Part shown: piece by piece, positions 53,334 to 61,701 of the stretch
Numbering within the stretch: position 1 is the stretch's first letter
How the letters are laid out: every line of letters starts with the position of its first letter
Source of the DNA: Polaribacter sp. L3A8
Lineage (GTDB): Bacteria; Bacteroidota; Bacteroidia; Flavobacteriales; Flavobacteriaceae
Reading direction: 5' to 3'
Assembly: GCF_009796785.1 (NCBI RefSeq)
Contig: NZ_CP047026.1
Location: 2,648,501 to 2,712,500 of the forward strand
DNA length: 64,000 nucleotides
The notes under the pieces: model-generated
Database searches by the model: none
Told to the model about the DNA's origin: nothing
What the model saw: the letters and a program-made list of their open reading frames with translations, nothing else
Program-made: the position numbers and the translations under genes

Positions 53334-54668
53334 CTAATTACTTTCAACAAGTGGTAAAAACTTACTTCTAAACTTAATAATTAATGGCAATCCTCTTGCA
53401 ACCATCCAAAGGGTAAAAGCAATCCAGATAGCCGTTAATTTAAAATCGTAATAATCAAAAACCAATAAAGTGGGAATAAAAACCAAACCTGTAGCCAGAA
53501 TTAATAAGTTTCTTAAATATTTCATTTCTCCCATTCCTTTAAACATTCCATCAAAAATAAAAGTGACCGCATTTAAAGGTTGCATTAGTAAAACAATCCA
53601 AAAAACATTGTAAAACTGCTCTAAAACAGCGGTTTCTTTCGTAAAAATCTGTCCGATGAAATCGTAAAAAATAAAACCTACCAAAGCAATAATTATTCCT
53701 ATTGCTAATCCGTATTTAAAAAGTTCGTTACTTAATAACACCAAAGATTTATACGATTTAGCGCCCAAGAACTTGCCAGATAAAATATTTCCGGCACTTG
53801 CATATCCATCAATCATAAAAGCACCTAAAAGCCAAATATTAATACCAATTGTATACGCCGCAATATATTCTTTTCCGTAATCTGTAGCATAAGAAGTTGC
53901 AAAGTATAAAGCTGTATTTAAAGCAATGGTTCTTATAAAAAGGTTACCAATCATCCCTAATAATCGTGGGATTTCTGAATGTAATTTCAATGAAATCCTT
54001 AATGAAATAGGCGTTTTTTTCATCAACAAAACAAGAGCAATAATAGCCATAGTAATTTGCGCAATAATACTTGCATAAGCAGCACCTTCTATATTCATTG
54101 CAGGAATGTATCCTTCTACTCCATAAACCAAAATAATATCTAAAAAAACATTTAACAAAGCACCAATAATTGCAATTATCATTGGGTAATACGTGTTTTG
54201 CAAACCTCTAAAAATACCAAAAACAGCAAATACAAAAAGTGAAAACGGAAATCCGAAAATTCTTATTTTAAAATAGGTAACGCAATAGTCTAAAACAGTA
54301 CCAGATGCATTGTAAAATTGAAAAATTTGTTTCGCAAACGGATAAGAAATTGCTAATACAAACAAACTTCCTAAAACTACAATGGCAATTGCTTGTGCTG
54401 GTAAAGCTTTTACTTCATCCAATTTATTGGCGCCTACATATTGAGAAATAATAGAAGAAATAGCACTTCTAATTTGTCCGAAAACCCAAATTAACATCGA
54501 TATAAATGCACCTACAATACCAACAGCGGCTAAACTTTCGGTGGCATTTTCATTAATATTACCAATAATTGCAGTGTCTGTAATAGAGAGTAATGGTTCT
54601 GCAATACCAGCAATTAAAGCAGGAATTGCCAATTTATTTATTCTCTTAAAACTAATATTTTTATCCAA
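53334..54668 (-). CDS. MATE-family efflux transporter
   Basis: 444 residues from TTG 54668; longer frames exist from ATG 54695 and 54725. The promoter box TACCTTTG (54685-54692) lies over the codon region after ATG 54695, so that ATG is probably not transcribed and the TTG is preferred. The N-terminus RINKLAIPALIAGIAEPLLSITDTAIIG and WVFGQIRSAISSIISQYVGA, followed by a second six-helix bundle with ILSGKFLGAK, identify a 12-helix MATE pump (DinF-like branch). It exports drugs or cations in exchange for Na+ or H+. Divergent from the Usp gene. Confidence 0.9.
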   Translation of the reverse strand: MDKNISFKRINKLAIPALIAGIAEPLLSITDTAIIGNINENATESLAAVGIVGAFISMLIWVFGQIRSAISSIISQYVGANKLDEVKALPAQAIAIVVLGSLFVLAISYPFAKQIFQFYNASGTVLDYCVTYFKIRIFGFPFSLFVFAVFGIFRGLQNTYYPMIIAIIGALLNVFLDIILVYGVEGYIPAMNIEGAAYASIIAQITMAIIALVLLMKKTPISLRISLKLHSEIPRLLGMIGNLFIRTIALNTALYFATSYATDYGKEYIAAYTIGINIWLLGAFMIDGYASAGNILSGKFLGAKSYKSLVLLSNELFKYGLAIGIIIALVGFIFYDFIGQIFTKETAVLEQFYNVFWIVLLMQPLNAVTFIFDGMFKGMGEMKYLRNLLILATGLVFIPTLLVFDYYDFKLTAIWIAFTLWMVARGLPLIIKFRSKFLPLVESN

Positions 54669-54684
54669 GAAATACTTTTTTTGG

Positions 54685-54692
54685 CAAAGGTA
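54685..54692 (-). promoter_or_regulatory. -7 promoter box of the MATE gene
   Basis: TACCTTTG on the minus strand, matching TAnnTTTG, 17 bp before the TTG at 54668. It decides the start choice. Confidence 0.5.
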
Positions 54693-54736
54693 CATATCTA
54701 AAAAAGGTAAGCAGAAAGGTTTCAATGAAAAATAAC

Positions 54737-54744
54737 TAACTTTG
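54737..54744 (+). promoter_or_regulatory. -7 promoter box of the Usp gene
   Basis: TAACTTTG, matching TAnnTTTG, followed by GC, 20 bp before the ATG at 54764. Confidence 0.6.
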
Positions 54745-54763
54745 CAGCAATAAATATAGCATT

Positions 54764-55555
54764 ATGAAAAATATTTTAGTACCTATTGGATCTACAGAAA
54801 ATGCACAATCTACTTTGCAATATGCCATTGATTTTGCTGCCGAAATAAATGCAGATGTGTTAGTTTTTAGAGCTTACAAAGCAAAATCTAAAGCAGGAAC
54901 AATGGTAAATATGACGGCCATTATTGAACGTGAAACCAATCTATATCTAAGAACAATGGTAAGCGCTGTTGATAGAAAAAATGTAGCTGTAAAATTAATT
55001 TCATCTAAAGGTAGTGTTGCTGAAAATGTGGAAGCTATTGATGATGAAATTGGAATAGATTTAGTAATTGTAGGTGCTAAAAGTAATTCTATTAAAGAAG
55101 AAGTTTTTTTAGGAGCTACCGCTGGTAGTATTGTAAAAAACACAAACTTACCAGTATTAACAGTACCTGAAGGATATGTTTACAAACCAGTAAAAAATAT
55201 ACTATTAGCCTTTAAAACTGGAATTGTAAAAAGTAAAACAGCTTTAACTCCTTTAAAGTTTATTGTTAAAAGTTTTAAAACGGACGTACATTCTTTGCTA
55301 GTAAAAACAGCTCGTTATAAAGAAGAAGATTTAGTTGTAGATAAAGATTTACTTGAAATACAAACTTCATTTACCACAACAGAAAATACAACTACATTTC
55401 AAGGTGTATTAGAGCATTTTAAATATCATAACCCAGATATGTTATGCGTTTTTAGACGTAAACGTGGTTTCTTTAAAAAATTATGGAAAAAGAAGATTAT
55501 TTTAAAACAAGAATTTCATACTTCTATTCCTTTATTAATTTTAAAAGGAAAATAA
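54764..55555 (+). CDS. Universal stress protein (UspA family)
   Basis: 263 residues. The N-terminal Usp domain (1-140) has MKNILVPIGSTENAQSTLQY, DFAAEINADVLVFRAY, and VIVGAKSNSIKEEVFLGATAGSIVKNTNLPVLTVPE. GxxGS-type nucleotide-binding loop residues are partly kept (GATAGS). A second, more diverged half (VKNILLAFKTGIVKSKTAL onwards) gives the tandem arrangement common in Bacteroidetes. It probably binds ATP or AMP and helps survival under stress. Single gene. Confidence 0.92.
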   Translation: MKNILVPIGSTENAQSTLQYAIDFAAEINADVLVFRAYKAKSKAGTMVNMTAIIERETNLYLRTMVSAVDRKNVAVKLISSKGSVAENVEAIDDEIGIDLVIVGAKSNSIKEEVFLGATAGSIVKNTNLPVLTVPEGYVYKPVKNILLAFKTGIVKSKTALTPLKFIVKSFKTDVHSLLVKTARYKEEDLVVDKDLLEIQTSFTTTENTTTFQGVLEHFKYHNPDMLCVFRRKRGFFKKLWKKKIILKQEFHTSIPLLILKGK

Positions 55556-55556
55556 A

Positions 55557-58295
55557 CTAGTATTTTAAATCTGCTGGTTCTATAAAATCTACATCAAGGG
55601 TATACATCTCTTTGATGTAGGTTTTTATTTCTACCATAAATTCCTCTAACTTTTCTTCTGTTATTTCTACGTCGGGTTTTCTATAATTTGACGAAAAATT
55701 GACAGATAAAAATCCACTATTTAGGTTTTTAAAAGAATAAATTCCGCCTTCTAAAGGTTGCTTAAAATCGTACTTTTTACTTTTAGTATATAAATAAGCG
55801 TATAACAATACTTGTATGGCTTTGTGCTGCTCTTTTTCTCTTAATTTATCAAATTCTACAACGCGTAAATCTGCACTACTTACCATGCCTGTTTTATAAT
55901 CTATAATACGTAAAACTCCATTTAATTGATCTACTCGATCTACTTGGCCATGAATTTTTATAGGATAATCAATTCCTTCAATTTCTATTTCTGCAGCTAA
56001 GTTTTCTTCGGTTGCCAAAATCTTTAATTGATTGTTTTTATCTTTTAATAATTCTTTTTCTTGTGATAAAAAATTATTAACAAATCGGTTAGCCACTTCA
56101 AAAATTAAACGATTTCTACCTGTAGAAATATCTCCGTTTTTAAAGGCTTCTTTAAAATGTTTCTCCACCAAATCTTTCGATTTTTTGCCCATCGAATCAA
56201 TATCTTCTACTTGTAAAAACTTACCTACAAACGGTGTGTATAGTTCATCTAATGTTTCATGAACAACAGTACCTAAGGTGTTATAAGCAACGGTTTCCTC
56301 TACATCTTCAAACTCTTTTAACTTAATTATTTTCTGTTTGTAAAACGAAATTGGGTTGTATAAATAATTGGTTAATGCAGACGGAGAAATTCCTTTTACA
56401 GCCAATTCTTTTAGTTTATCTAAAACAGTTTTATCTTTTTTAATTTCTTTCAACTCCACTTTTTGATTTAGTACTTTTGGGGCAACCGTTTTCTGAATAA
56501 CATCTGTTCGCATCATTTCTAATTGCGTAACAAAACGGCTTTTCTCTCCACTTCCTAAAACATCGTGCTCTGTATTATAAATGATAAACACATTTTTGGC
56601 TCTTTGCATCAATCTAAAAAAGTGATACGAAAAAATAGCATCTTTTTCTCTGTAAGTTGGTAAGCCAAACTCTACTTTAACATCAAAAGGAATAAAAGAA
56701 TTTTGCTGACTACTTGCTGGTAAAACACCTTCGTTTGTAGAAATTAAAATAATGTTTTCGAAATCTAAAACACGGGTTTCTAACATACCCATTAACTGTA
56801 AACCTCTTAAAGGCTCTCCTTGAAACGATAAACTTTCCGAAGATATTAATTGTCTAAAAAAGAGGGCTAATGTTTTTAAATCTGGAAAATATTTAAATTC
56901 ATTTTGCAAGGTTTTTAGTTGCGTGAAGGTGGTGTAAAAACGGAACAAATATTCCCTTTCTAAATCGCTTACATCTTCTTTTAAAAGATTGATTAAGTTT
57001 AAAACTCGATCTATAAATTCATCTACAGAAACGTACGAATTAAAAATTGAAACAAGAACTACTTGTAATTCTGCACTGGTATTTTTTAATAATTTATTAA
57101 GATCATTTTGTTTGATAAACGTCTGGTTATGTTTTGCTATATTGTCTGAAAAAGCATCTATTTCTGGTATTAATTTATAAATAGATTGTTGTTTTAAAAA
57201 CCGAATTACATCTTTATAATAAAACTCATTTACAATACCTTTTTGTAATTTTTCTTGAGAAATAAATAATTGAAATATAGAAAATAACAAGTTGGTTGTT
57301 GGCACATCTTTTAAAGGATATCCCATGGTAATATTAATTGCATTGATGTTTTTAGGCAAAGAATTTAACGTTATTGGCAACAACGTTTCATCTGCTAAAA
57401 CTAATGCTGTATTTTTAAAATCAGTAATTTTTTCTAAAATTTCTCCTGCATATTTTATTTGAGTCGTGTTTTTAGAAGCTCCAATTACTTCAATATTTTT
57501 AGGCTCAGAAAAGGTACTACCTAACGTTTGTATTTCGTTTTTCTCGTAGTATTTCCATTGTTTTTTATACCTTCTGATGAATTTTCCGGCTTGATGATTA
57601 GACTTAAAAAAAACTTCATCAATATCCCAATAAATTTCTGAATTACCACTTTCTAAAACTTTCTGAAACAATAATTCTTCGGCAGTATTTAGAGCGTTAA
57701 ACCCAATAATAAAAAACTTCTTCGTTGAATTTCTTTCTAAAAAATCGTCAATTTTATTACAAGATTCTCTATAAATTAAACCTTGGTAACCAATGTTTTT
57801 TTCTTTTAAAAATTGATAAAAGGCATCGTAATAAACATTCAGTTTCTCTAAAAACGAATAATGATCTTTCATTAATTCCGTTTCTGTAAATTCTCCATCT
57901 ACAGACCATTTTTTTAAACGTTGAATATCTCTTAAATAAATAAAGATGTTTTTAGTTTCTATTAAATGTTGGTCTATTTCGTTAAAATCTTGAATAACGG
58001 TAAATGCCCAAGAGGCAAAAACATCGAAAGTTACAGGTTCTTTCTCTAAACCTTTATAAATAGTATAAAAATGAAATAACAATTGAATGCTGTCTGCCTT
58101 TTCTATGCCTGAAACTTTATTGATAAATTGCTCTACATTGATAACTTCTGGTAAAAAACCAACTGTAATTTTATCTTTAAAGGTTTGTTTTACAAACACT
58201 TTTGCTCTTTGAGATGGAAGTATAAATACTACATCTTGAAAAGATTTTGTAGTTTTTAAAATGTTTTCTATAGTATCAGAAATAAAAGATTGCAT
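55557..58295 (-). CDS. AddB-like PD-(D/E)XK nuclease of a RecBCD/AddAB-type complex
   Basis: 912 residues from ATG 58295. The upstream extension to 58331 reads MSGRAQSRPILT and is a translation of a dispersed repeat, so it is rejected. The N-terminal part (VVFILPSQRAKVFVKQTF) resembles an inactivated helicase domain of AddB. The C-terminal nuclease domain has GTVVHETLDELY and the catalytic IHGQVDRVDQLNGVLRIIDYKTG (residues about 780-810). It would process double-strand ends with an AddA helicase-nuclease, not encoded here. The iron-sulfur cysteines of Firmicutes AddB are absent. Length is normal for Bacteroidetes. Confidence 0.88.
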   Translation of the reverse strand: MQSFISDTIENILKTTKSFQDVVFILPSQRAKVFVKQTFKDKITVGFLPEVINVEQFINKVSGIEKADSIQLLFHFYTIYKGLEKEPVTFDVFASWAFTVIQDFNEIDQHLIETKNIFIYLRDIQRLKKWSVDGEFTETELMKDHYSFLEKLNVYYDAFYQFLKEKNIGYQGLIYRESCNKIDDFLERNSTKKFFIIGFNALNTAEELLFQKVLESGNSEIYWDIDEVFFKSNHQAGKFIRRYKKQWKYYEKNEIQTLGSTFSEPKNIEVIGASKNTTQIKYAGEILEKITDFKNTALVLADETLLPITLNSLPKNINAINITMGYPLKDVPTTNLLFSIFQLFISQEKLQKGIVNEFYYKDVIRFLKQQSIYKLIPEIDAFSDNIAKHNQTFIKQNDLNKLLKNTSAELQVVLVSIFNSYVSVDEFIDRVLNLINLLKEDVSDLEREYLFRFYTTFTQLKTLQNEFKYFPDLKTLALFFRQLISSESLSFQGEPLRGLQLMGMLETRVLDFENIILISTNEGVLPASSQQNSFIPFDVKVEFGLPTYREKDAIFSYHFFRLMQRAKNVFIIYNTEHDVLGSGEKSRFVTQLEMMRTDVIQKTVAPKVLNQKVELKEIKKDKTVLDKLKELAVKGISPSALTNYLYNPISFYKQKIIKLKEFEDVEETVAYNTLGTVVHETLDELYTPFVGKFLQVEDIDSMGKKSKDLVEKHFKEAFKNGDISTGRNRLIFEVANRFVNNFLSQEKELLKDKNNQLKILATEENLAAEIEIEGIDYPIKIHGQVDRVDQLNGVLRIIDYKTGMVSSADLRVVEFDKLREKEQHKAIQVLLYAYLYTKSKKYDFKQPLEGGIYSFKNLNSGFLSVNFSSNYRKPDVEITEEKLEEFMVEIKTYIKEMYTLDVDFIEPADLKY

Positions 58296-58305
58296 AGTTA
58301 AAATA

Positions 58306-58367
58306 GGTCTCGACTGCGCTCGACCAGACATTTAGGAGAACTTGTCTCCTCGAGCGGAGTCGAGAGG
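58306..58367. repeat. Family-D repeats (CTCGACTGCGCTCGA), inverted pair
   Basis: GGTCTCGACTGCGCTCGACC and an inverted copy TCCTCGAGCGGAGTCGAGAG flank a short loop. It lies between the nuclease gene and the omega-amidase gene. Confidence 0.8.
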
Positions 58368-58400
58368 TTTATATTAAATACCAAATTACAATTTTTATCC

Positions 58401-58408
58401 TATTTTTG
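58401..58408 (+). promoter_or_regulatory. -7 promoter box of the omega-amidase gene
   Basis: TATTTTTG followed by AG, matching TAnnTTTG, 33 bp before the ATG at 58441. Confidence 0.55.
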
Positions 58409-58440
58409 AGTAATCAAATTTTTAATTTTAAAATAAAAAA

Positions 58441-59247
58441 ATGCAAAACGAATTGAACATTGTTGGTATTCAGGCTGATTTAGTTTGGGAAAACCCAACT
58501 GAAAATATTGCTTTTTTTGAAGAAAAAATAAACGCACTTTCTAAAAACACCGATCTTGTTGTTTTACCAGAAATGTTTACTTCTGGTTTCACCATGAATC
58601 CAGAAAAGGTTGCGGAAGAAATGAATGGAATTTCGGTTTCTTGGATGCAAAAAATGGCGACAGAAAATGCTCTTGCAATTTGTGGTAGCTTGGTGATATA
58701 CGAAAGACCTTTCGACTGCGCTCAAAGTGACAAAAAATATTACAATCGTTTGGTTTTTGTGCATCCTGATGGTAAAATAGAAACCTATGACAAACGACAT
58801 TCTTTTACCTTGGCAGGAGAAGACAAAGTGTATACTTCTGGTGCTGTAAAGCTAATTGTAAATTATAAAGGATGGAAAATTTGTCCGTTAATTTGTTACG
58901 ATTTACGTTTTCCTGTTTGGGCTAGAAACACCGAAAATTACGATCTTTTAATTTTTATGGCAAATTGGCCTGTAATTAGAATTAAAGCTTGGGAAACACT
59001 TTTAAAAGCACGTGCTATAGAAAATATGTGTTATGTTATTGGCGTAAATAGAACCGGAAAGGATGCTAATAATTATGATTACTCTGGAAACTCTTTAGTC
59101 TTGAATTTTTTGGGTGATGAACTTTCTCAATTAGAAAATAATAAAGTAGGACTTGTTACCGTTACTTTGGTGAAAACCGAGCAAGATTCAGTTAGAAAAA
59201 AACTTGGTTTTTTAAATGATATGGATACTTTTAACATTGATTTCTAA
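58441..59247 (+). CDS. Nitrilase-superfamily omega-amidase (YafV-like)
   Basis: 268 residues. The Glu-Lys-Cys triad is present: Glu44 in LPEMFTSGF, Lys118 in YDKRHSF, and Cys152 in LICYDLRFP. The family hydrolyses omega-amides such as alpha-ketoglutaramate or alpha-ketosuccinamate. Cytoplasmic. Odd point: between SLVI and YYNRLVFVHPDG, where I expect only a few residues, there is an extra ERPFDCAQSDK (residues 88-98). Its DNA (58708-58732) is a copy of a dispersed repeat. The insert lies at a surface loop and away from the triad, so the enzyme may still work. Confidence 0.94.
   Translation: MQNELNIVGIQADLVWENPTENIAFFEEKINALSKNTDLVVLPEMFTSGFTMNPEKVAEEMNGISVSWMQKMATENALAICGSLVIYERPFDCAQSDKKYYNRLVFVHPDGKIETYDKRHSFTLAGEDKVYTSGAVKLIVNYKGWKICPLICYDLRFPVWARNTENYDLLIFMANWPVIRIKAWETLLKARAIENMCYVIGVNRTGKDANNYDYSGNSLVLNFLGDELSQLENNKVGLVTVTLVKTEQDSVRKKLGFLNDMDTFNIDF
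58708..58732. repeat. Family-D repeat fragment inside the omega-amidase gene
   Basis: CCTTTCGACTGCGCTCAAAG followed by TGACA matches the repeat core CTCGACTGCGCTCGA and TGACA ends seen at 58306 and 44925. In frame, it encodes PFDCAQSD. Confidence 0.75.
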
Positions 59248-59262
59248 TGTTTTACAACAAAA

Positions 59263-59300
59263 AAAAGACCTTTCTGCTTTTAAACTGAAAGGTCTTTTAA
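59263..59300 (+). terminator. Rho-independent terminator after the omega-amidase gene
   Basis: AAAAGACCTTTC/GAAAGGTCTTTT with a 12-nt loop, 15 bp past the stop. Confidence 0.85.
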
Positions 59301-59316
59301 AATTATATATAAGTTA

Positions 59317-59408
59317 GCAAACAAGGCTAGCCCTGATTGAACGGCTTGTTTGAGCTCTTTTTTGTTTTTTCAAAAAAAGCGAGTAGTGAAAGCAGGAAAT
59401 AGCTTCTA
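59317..59408 (+). repeat. Family-A hairpin repeat, copy 4 (short loop)
   Basis: GCAAACAAGGCTAGCCCTGA at the left and AGCAGGAAATAGCTTC at the right, with GAGCTCTTTTTT and AAAAAAAGCGAG around a loop of about 10 nt. It shows what copies 1 and 2 look like without the nested insert. Confidence 0.85.
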
Positions 59409-59411
59409 ATA

Positions 59412-60395
59412 CTAACTAGGATTCATCATCCATTTGAATTTGAAATCTGTTTTAGGAACTACAATTCTTTCTGTAATTCTGTACATCCTGTCTGGTAATT
59501 TCATTAGATAATCTCTTGCCTTTTCTGCTTCTGGCGTAAGATTTGTAATTTTATCGATTTCCCAAGCTTCGTTTAATTTTCTTAAAATATCTACATAATC
59601 GAAACCGGTGTAAACACCAACTCTTTGTGCTACAATAGAAAAATCGTCGAACAAAGTTCCTTTTTCTTCAAAAGATTCTCTTAAGTGCATTGCAGGCATA
59701 ACAATTTTGTATTTCATCATGTGCTGAAAAGCCAACATCATTTCACTAGGATCTATTTTAAAGATTTCTTTTACGAATTCTGTATATGCCTGGTGGTGAC
59801 GCATTTCGTCTCCTGCAATAATTCTAGACATTTTTGCTAATGCTTTGTGCCCTTTTTTACGTGCAATTTTAGCTACATTGTTGTGGGAAACATAGGTAGC
59901 TAATTCTTGAAAACTTGTATAAACAAAGTTTTTATATGGATCTGTAGAGGTACCAATATCAAAACCATCTGCAATTAAATGCTGTGTAGAAATTTCTACT
60001 TCACGCATATTTACACGACCTGATAAGTACAAGTATTTGTTTAAAACATCTCCATGTCTATTTTCTTCTGCAGTCCAAGTTCTTACCCATTTTGCCCAAC
60101 TGTTATCTGGATCCTGAGAAACCCCGTCTAAATCTAATAACCAAGATTCGTATGTTGGTAATGCTTCTTCTGTAATGGTATCTCCTACTAAAACAATCCA
60201 AAAATCGTCATGCAATTCTTTAGATAATTCTCTAATTTCTTCTACTTCTGATATGAAAGAGTCTTTTTGAGAATTTGGCAAAAAGTCTGTTGGCTGCCAG
60301 ATTTTTTCTGCAGGAATTAAATATTTATCTACAAAGGTATGCATCCTTTTTTCTAAGTTAAGCATAACTTCTTTTCTTACGTTGTGTATAGACAT
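59412..60395 (-). CDS. Acyl-ACP desaturase (ferritin-like di-iron)
   Basis: 327 residues. The soluble di-iron desaturase motifs are ENRHG in WTAEENRHGDVLNKYL (about residues 126-141) and DEMRHHQAY (about 196-204), which supply the glutamates and histidines of the two EXXH sites. The first glutamate lies in the AWL/LLDLDG helix region upstream. It introduces a double bond into acyl-ACP, giving unsaturated fatty acids and membrane fluidity in the cold. Cytoplasmic. It follows plsC after 4 bp, a plausible operon for making phospholipids with unsaturated acyl chains. Confidence 0.93.
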   Translation of the reverse strand: MSIHNVRKEVMLNLEKRMHTFVDKYLIPAEKIWQPTDFLPNSQKDSFISEVEEIRELSKELHDDFWIVLVGDTITEEALPTYESWLLDLDGVSQDPDNSWAKWVRTWTAEENRHGDVLNKYLYLSGRVNMREVEISTQHLIADGFDIGTSTDPYKNFVYTSFQELATYVSHNNVAKIARKKGHKALAKMSRIIAGDEMRHHQAYTEFVKEIFKIDPSEMMLAFQHMMKYKIVMPAMHLRESFEEKGTLFDDFSIVAQRVGVYTGFDYVDILRKLNEAWEIDKITNLTPEAEKARDYLMKLPDRMYRITERIVVPKTDFKFKWMMNPS

Positions 60396-60399
60396 ATCT

Positions 60400-61128
60400 T
60401 TATTTTATGTGTTCTTTAATAACTGATTCTGTTTTTTCTAACAATTCATTAAATGGTAATGAATTTATTTTTATAGGTTTATGAACCTTAACTGTAATGG
60501 GGCTACCTAAACCTAATGGAAATTTTCCGTATTTAAAAACTTTCCAAGAATTATTTATGGTTAAAGGTACGATATAGCCTTCTTTATTAAATTTAGTGAT
60601 GACTTTTAACCCATTTACTGCAAATTCTTTAGGTTTACCGTCTTTACTTCTTGTGCCTTCTGGGAAAATAACGGCTCCCCAATTTTTTGTTTTTATTTTT
60701 TTAGCAAACTCCATTAAAGCAGAAATTGCTTGTTTTGGGTCTTGTCTATCTATTAATGCTGCGCCACCATGTTTTAAATTAAAAGAGATACTTGGTATCC
60801 CTTTACCGAGTTCTTTTTTTGAGACAAATTTTGGTTGATGTTTTCTAAACGCCCAACTAATAGGAGAAATATCGAACATACTTTGATGGTTAGAAACAAA
60901 AATTAGCGAACAATTTTCTGGCAATTCTTGCTGATTATCTACCTTAACAACTACTCCTAAAATTAAAAGTGTTTTTGATAAAAACCAGTTCATATAATCT
61001 ACCACCAACTGATGTCCTTTATGTCCAAACAACTTTAACCCCAACCATTGTAATGGATGAAATATGAGTAGACTTAAAAAAAACACCAATATAAAAATTG
61101 GTGATATTATGTAGCTTAAAATTTTCAT
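60400..61128 (-). CDS. 1-acyl-sn-glycerol-3-phosphate acyltransferase (PlsC family)
   Basis: 242 residues. An N-terminal membrane segment (LSYIISPIFILVFFLSLLIF) precedes the acyltransferase motifs: NHQSMFDISPISWAF (NHxxxxD, catalytic His) at about residues 80-94, GGAALIDRQDPKQA, and FPEGTRSKDGKPKEF. It adds a fatty acid to lysophosphatidate to give phosphatidic acid at the inner membrane. The desaturase gene follows after 4 bp and the membrane-protein gene precedes it by 43 bp, so all three are probably one transcript. Confidence 0.93.
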   Translation of the reverse strand: MKILSYIISPIFILVFFLSLLIFHPLQWLGLKLFGHKGHQLVVDYMNWFLSKTLLILGVVVKVDNQQELPENCSLIFVSNHQSMFDISPISWAFRKHQPKFVSKKELGKGIPSISFNLKHGGAALIDRQDPKQAISALMEFAKKIKTKNWGAVIFPEGTRSKDGKPKEFAVNGLKVITKFNKEGYIVPLTINNSWKVFKYGKFPLGLGSPITVKVHKPIKINSLPFNELLEKTESVIKEHIK

Positions 61129-61171
61129 TTAAATCTAATATAGGTTCCTGCTTACACAAGAATGATCGTTA

Positions 61172-61594
61172 CTATAACCAGTTACTCCAAGGGATTCTAG
61201 AAAGAATTACTATTAAAGCAATACCGTAAAAGATTGCAAACGTTTTAAATTTTGCAGCATCTGTTGTTTGTTTCTTATGCTTAGACCAACCTATTGTAAT
61301 AAATACAATAGCAATAAGCATCATTAAAGGGTGTTCTACAGCTAACAATCTTGCTGCTTTATCTCCCATAACTTCACTTCCGTTTGCTTTTAAGGCTTTA
61401 AACCAAGGCGACATAAAATACCATCCCAAACCTAATAATAATTGTATGTGAGATACAATTAAAGTAAACAAACCTAGTCTTAAATCTTTGTCTGTAAATT
61501 CCTTTTTTTTCTTTAAACCAATTACTGCATTAACAACCGTAAAAATTAAAATTGCCAATACTAAATAAGCCCAATATGAATGTATGTCTTTCAT
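61172..61594 (-). CDS. Cytochrome-b-like small membrane protein (140 aa)
   Basis: Four hydrophobic segments with a histidine in the second (LIVSHIQLLLGLGWYF) and another in the third (VEHPLMMLIAIVFITIGWSKH), which could bind haem b. Similar proteins in Flavobacteriaceae are sometimes named cytochrome B, but I see no motif that proves it. It lies upstream of plsC on the same strand, and its partners in electron transfer are unknown. It starts MKDIHSYWAYLVLAILIF. It could instead be a membrane protein of unrelated function. Confidence 0.7.
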   Translation of the reverse strand: MKDIHSYWAYLVLAILIFTVVNAVIGLKKKKEFTDKDLRLGLFTLIVSHIQLLLGLGWYFMSPWFKALKANGSEVMGDKAARLLAVEHPLMMLIAIVFITIGWSKHKKQTTDAAKFKTFAIFYGIALIVILSRIPWSNWL

Positions 61595-61644
61595 GCTTTT
61601 TTTATTCTATTTATGATGTTGTAAAGTTACTAAATTTATAAATA

Positions 61645-61674
61645 AAAAAACCACCTCGTTTGAGGTGGTTTTAA
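61645..61674 (-). terminator. Rho-independent terminator after the lipoprotein gene
   Basis: ACCACCTC/GAGGTGGT with a GTTT loop; read on the minus strand it is followed by seven Ts. It ends the transcript of the 61702 gene. Confidence 0.8.
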
Positions 61675-61701
61675 ATAATATACAAATAAAGTATTATTTT
61701 A

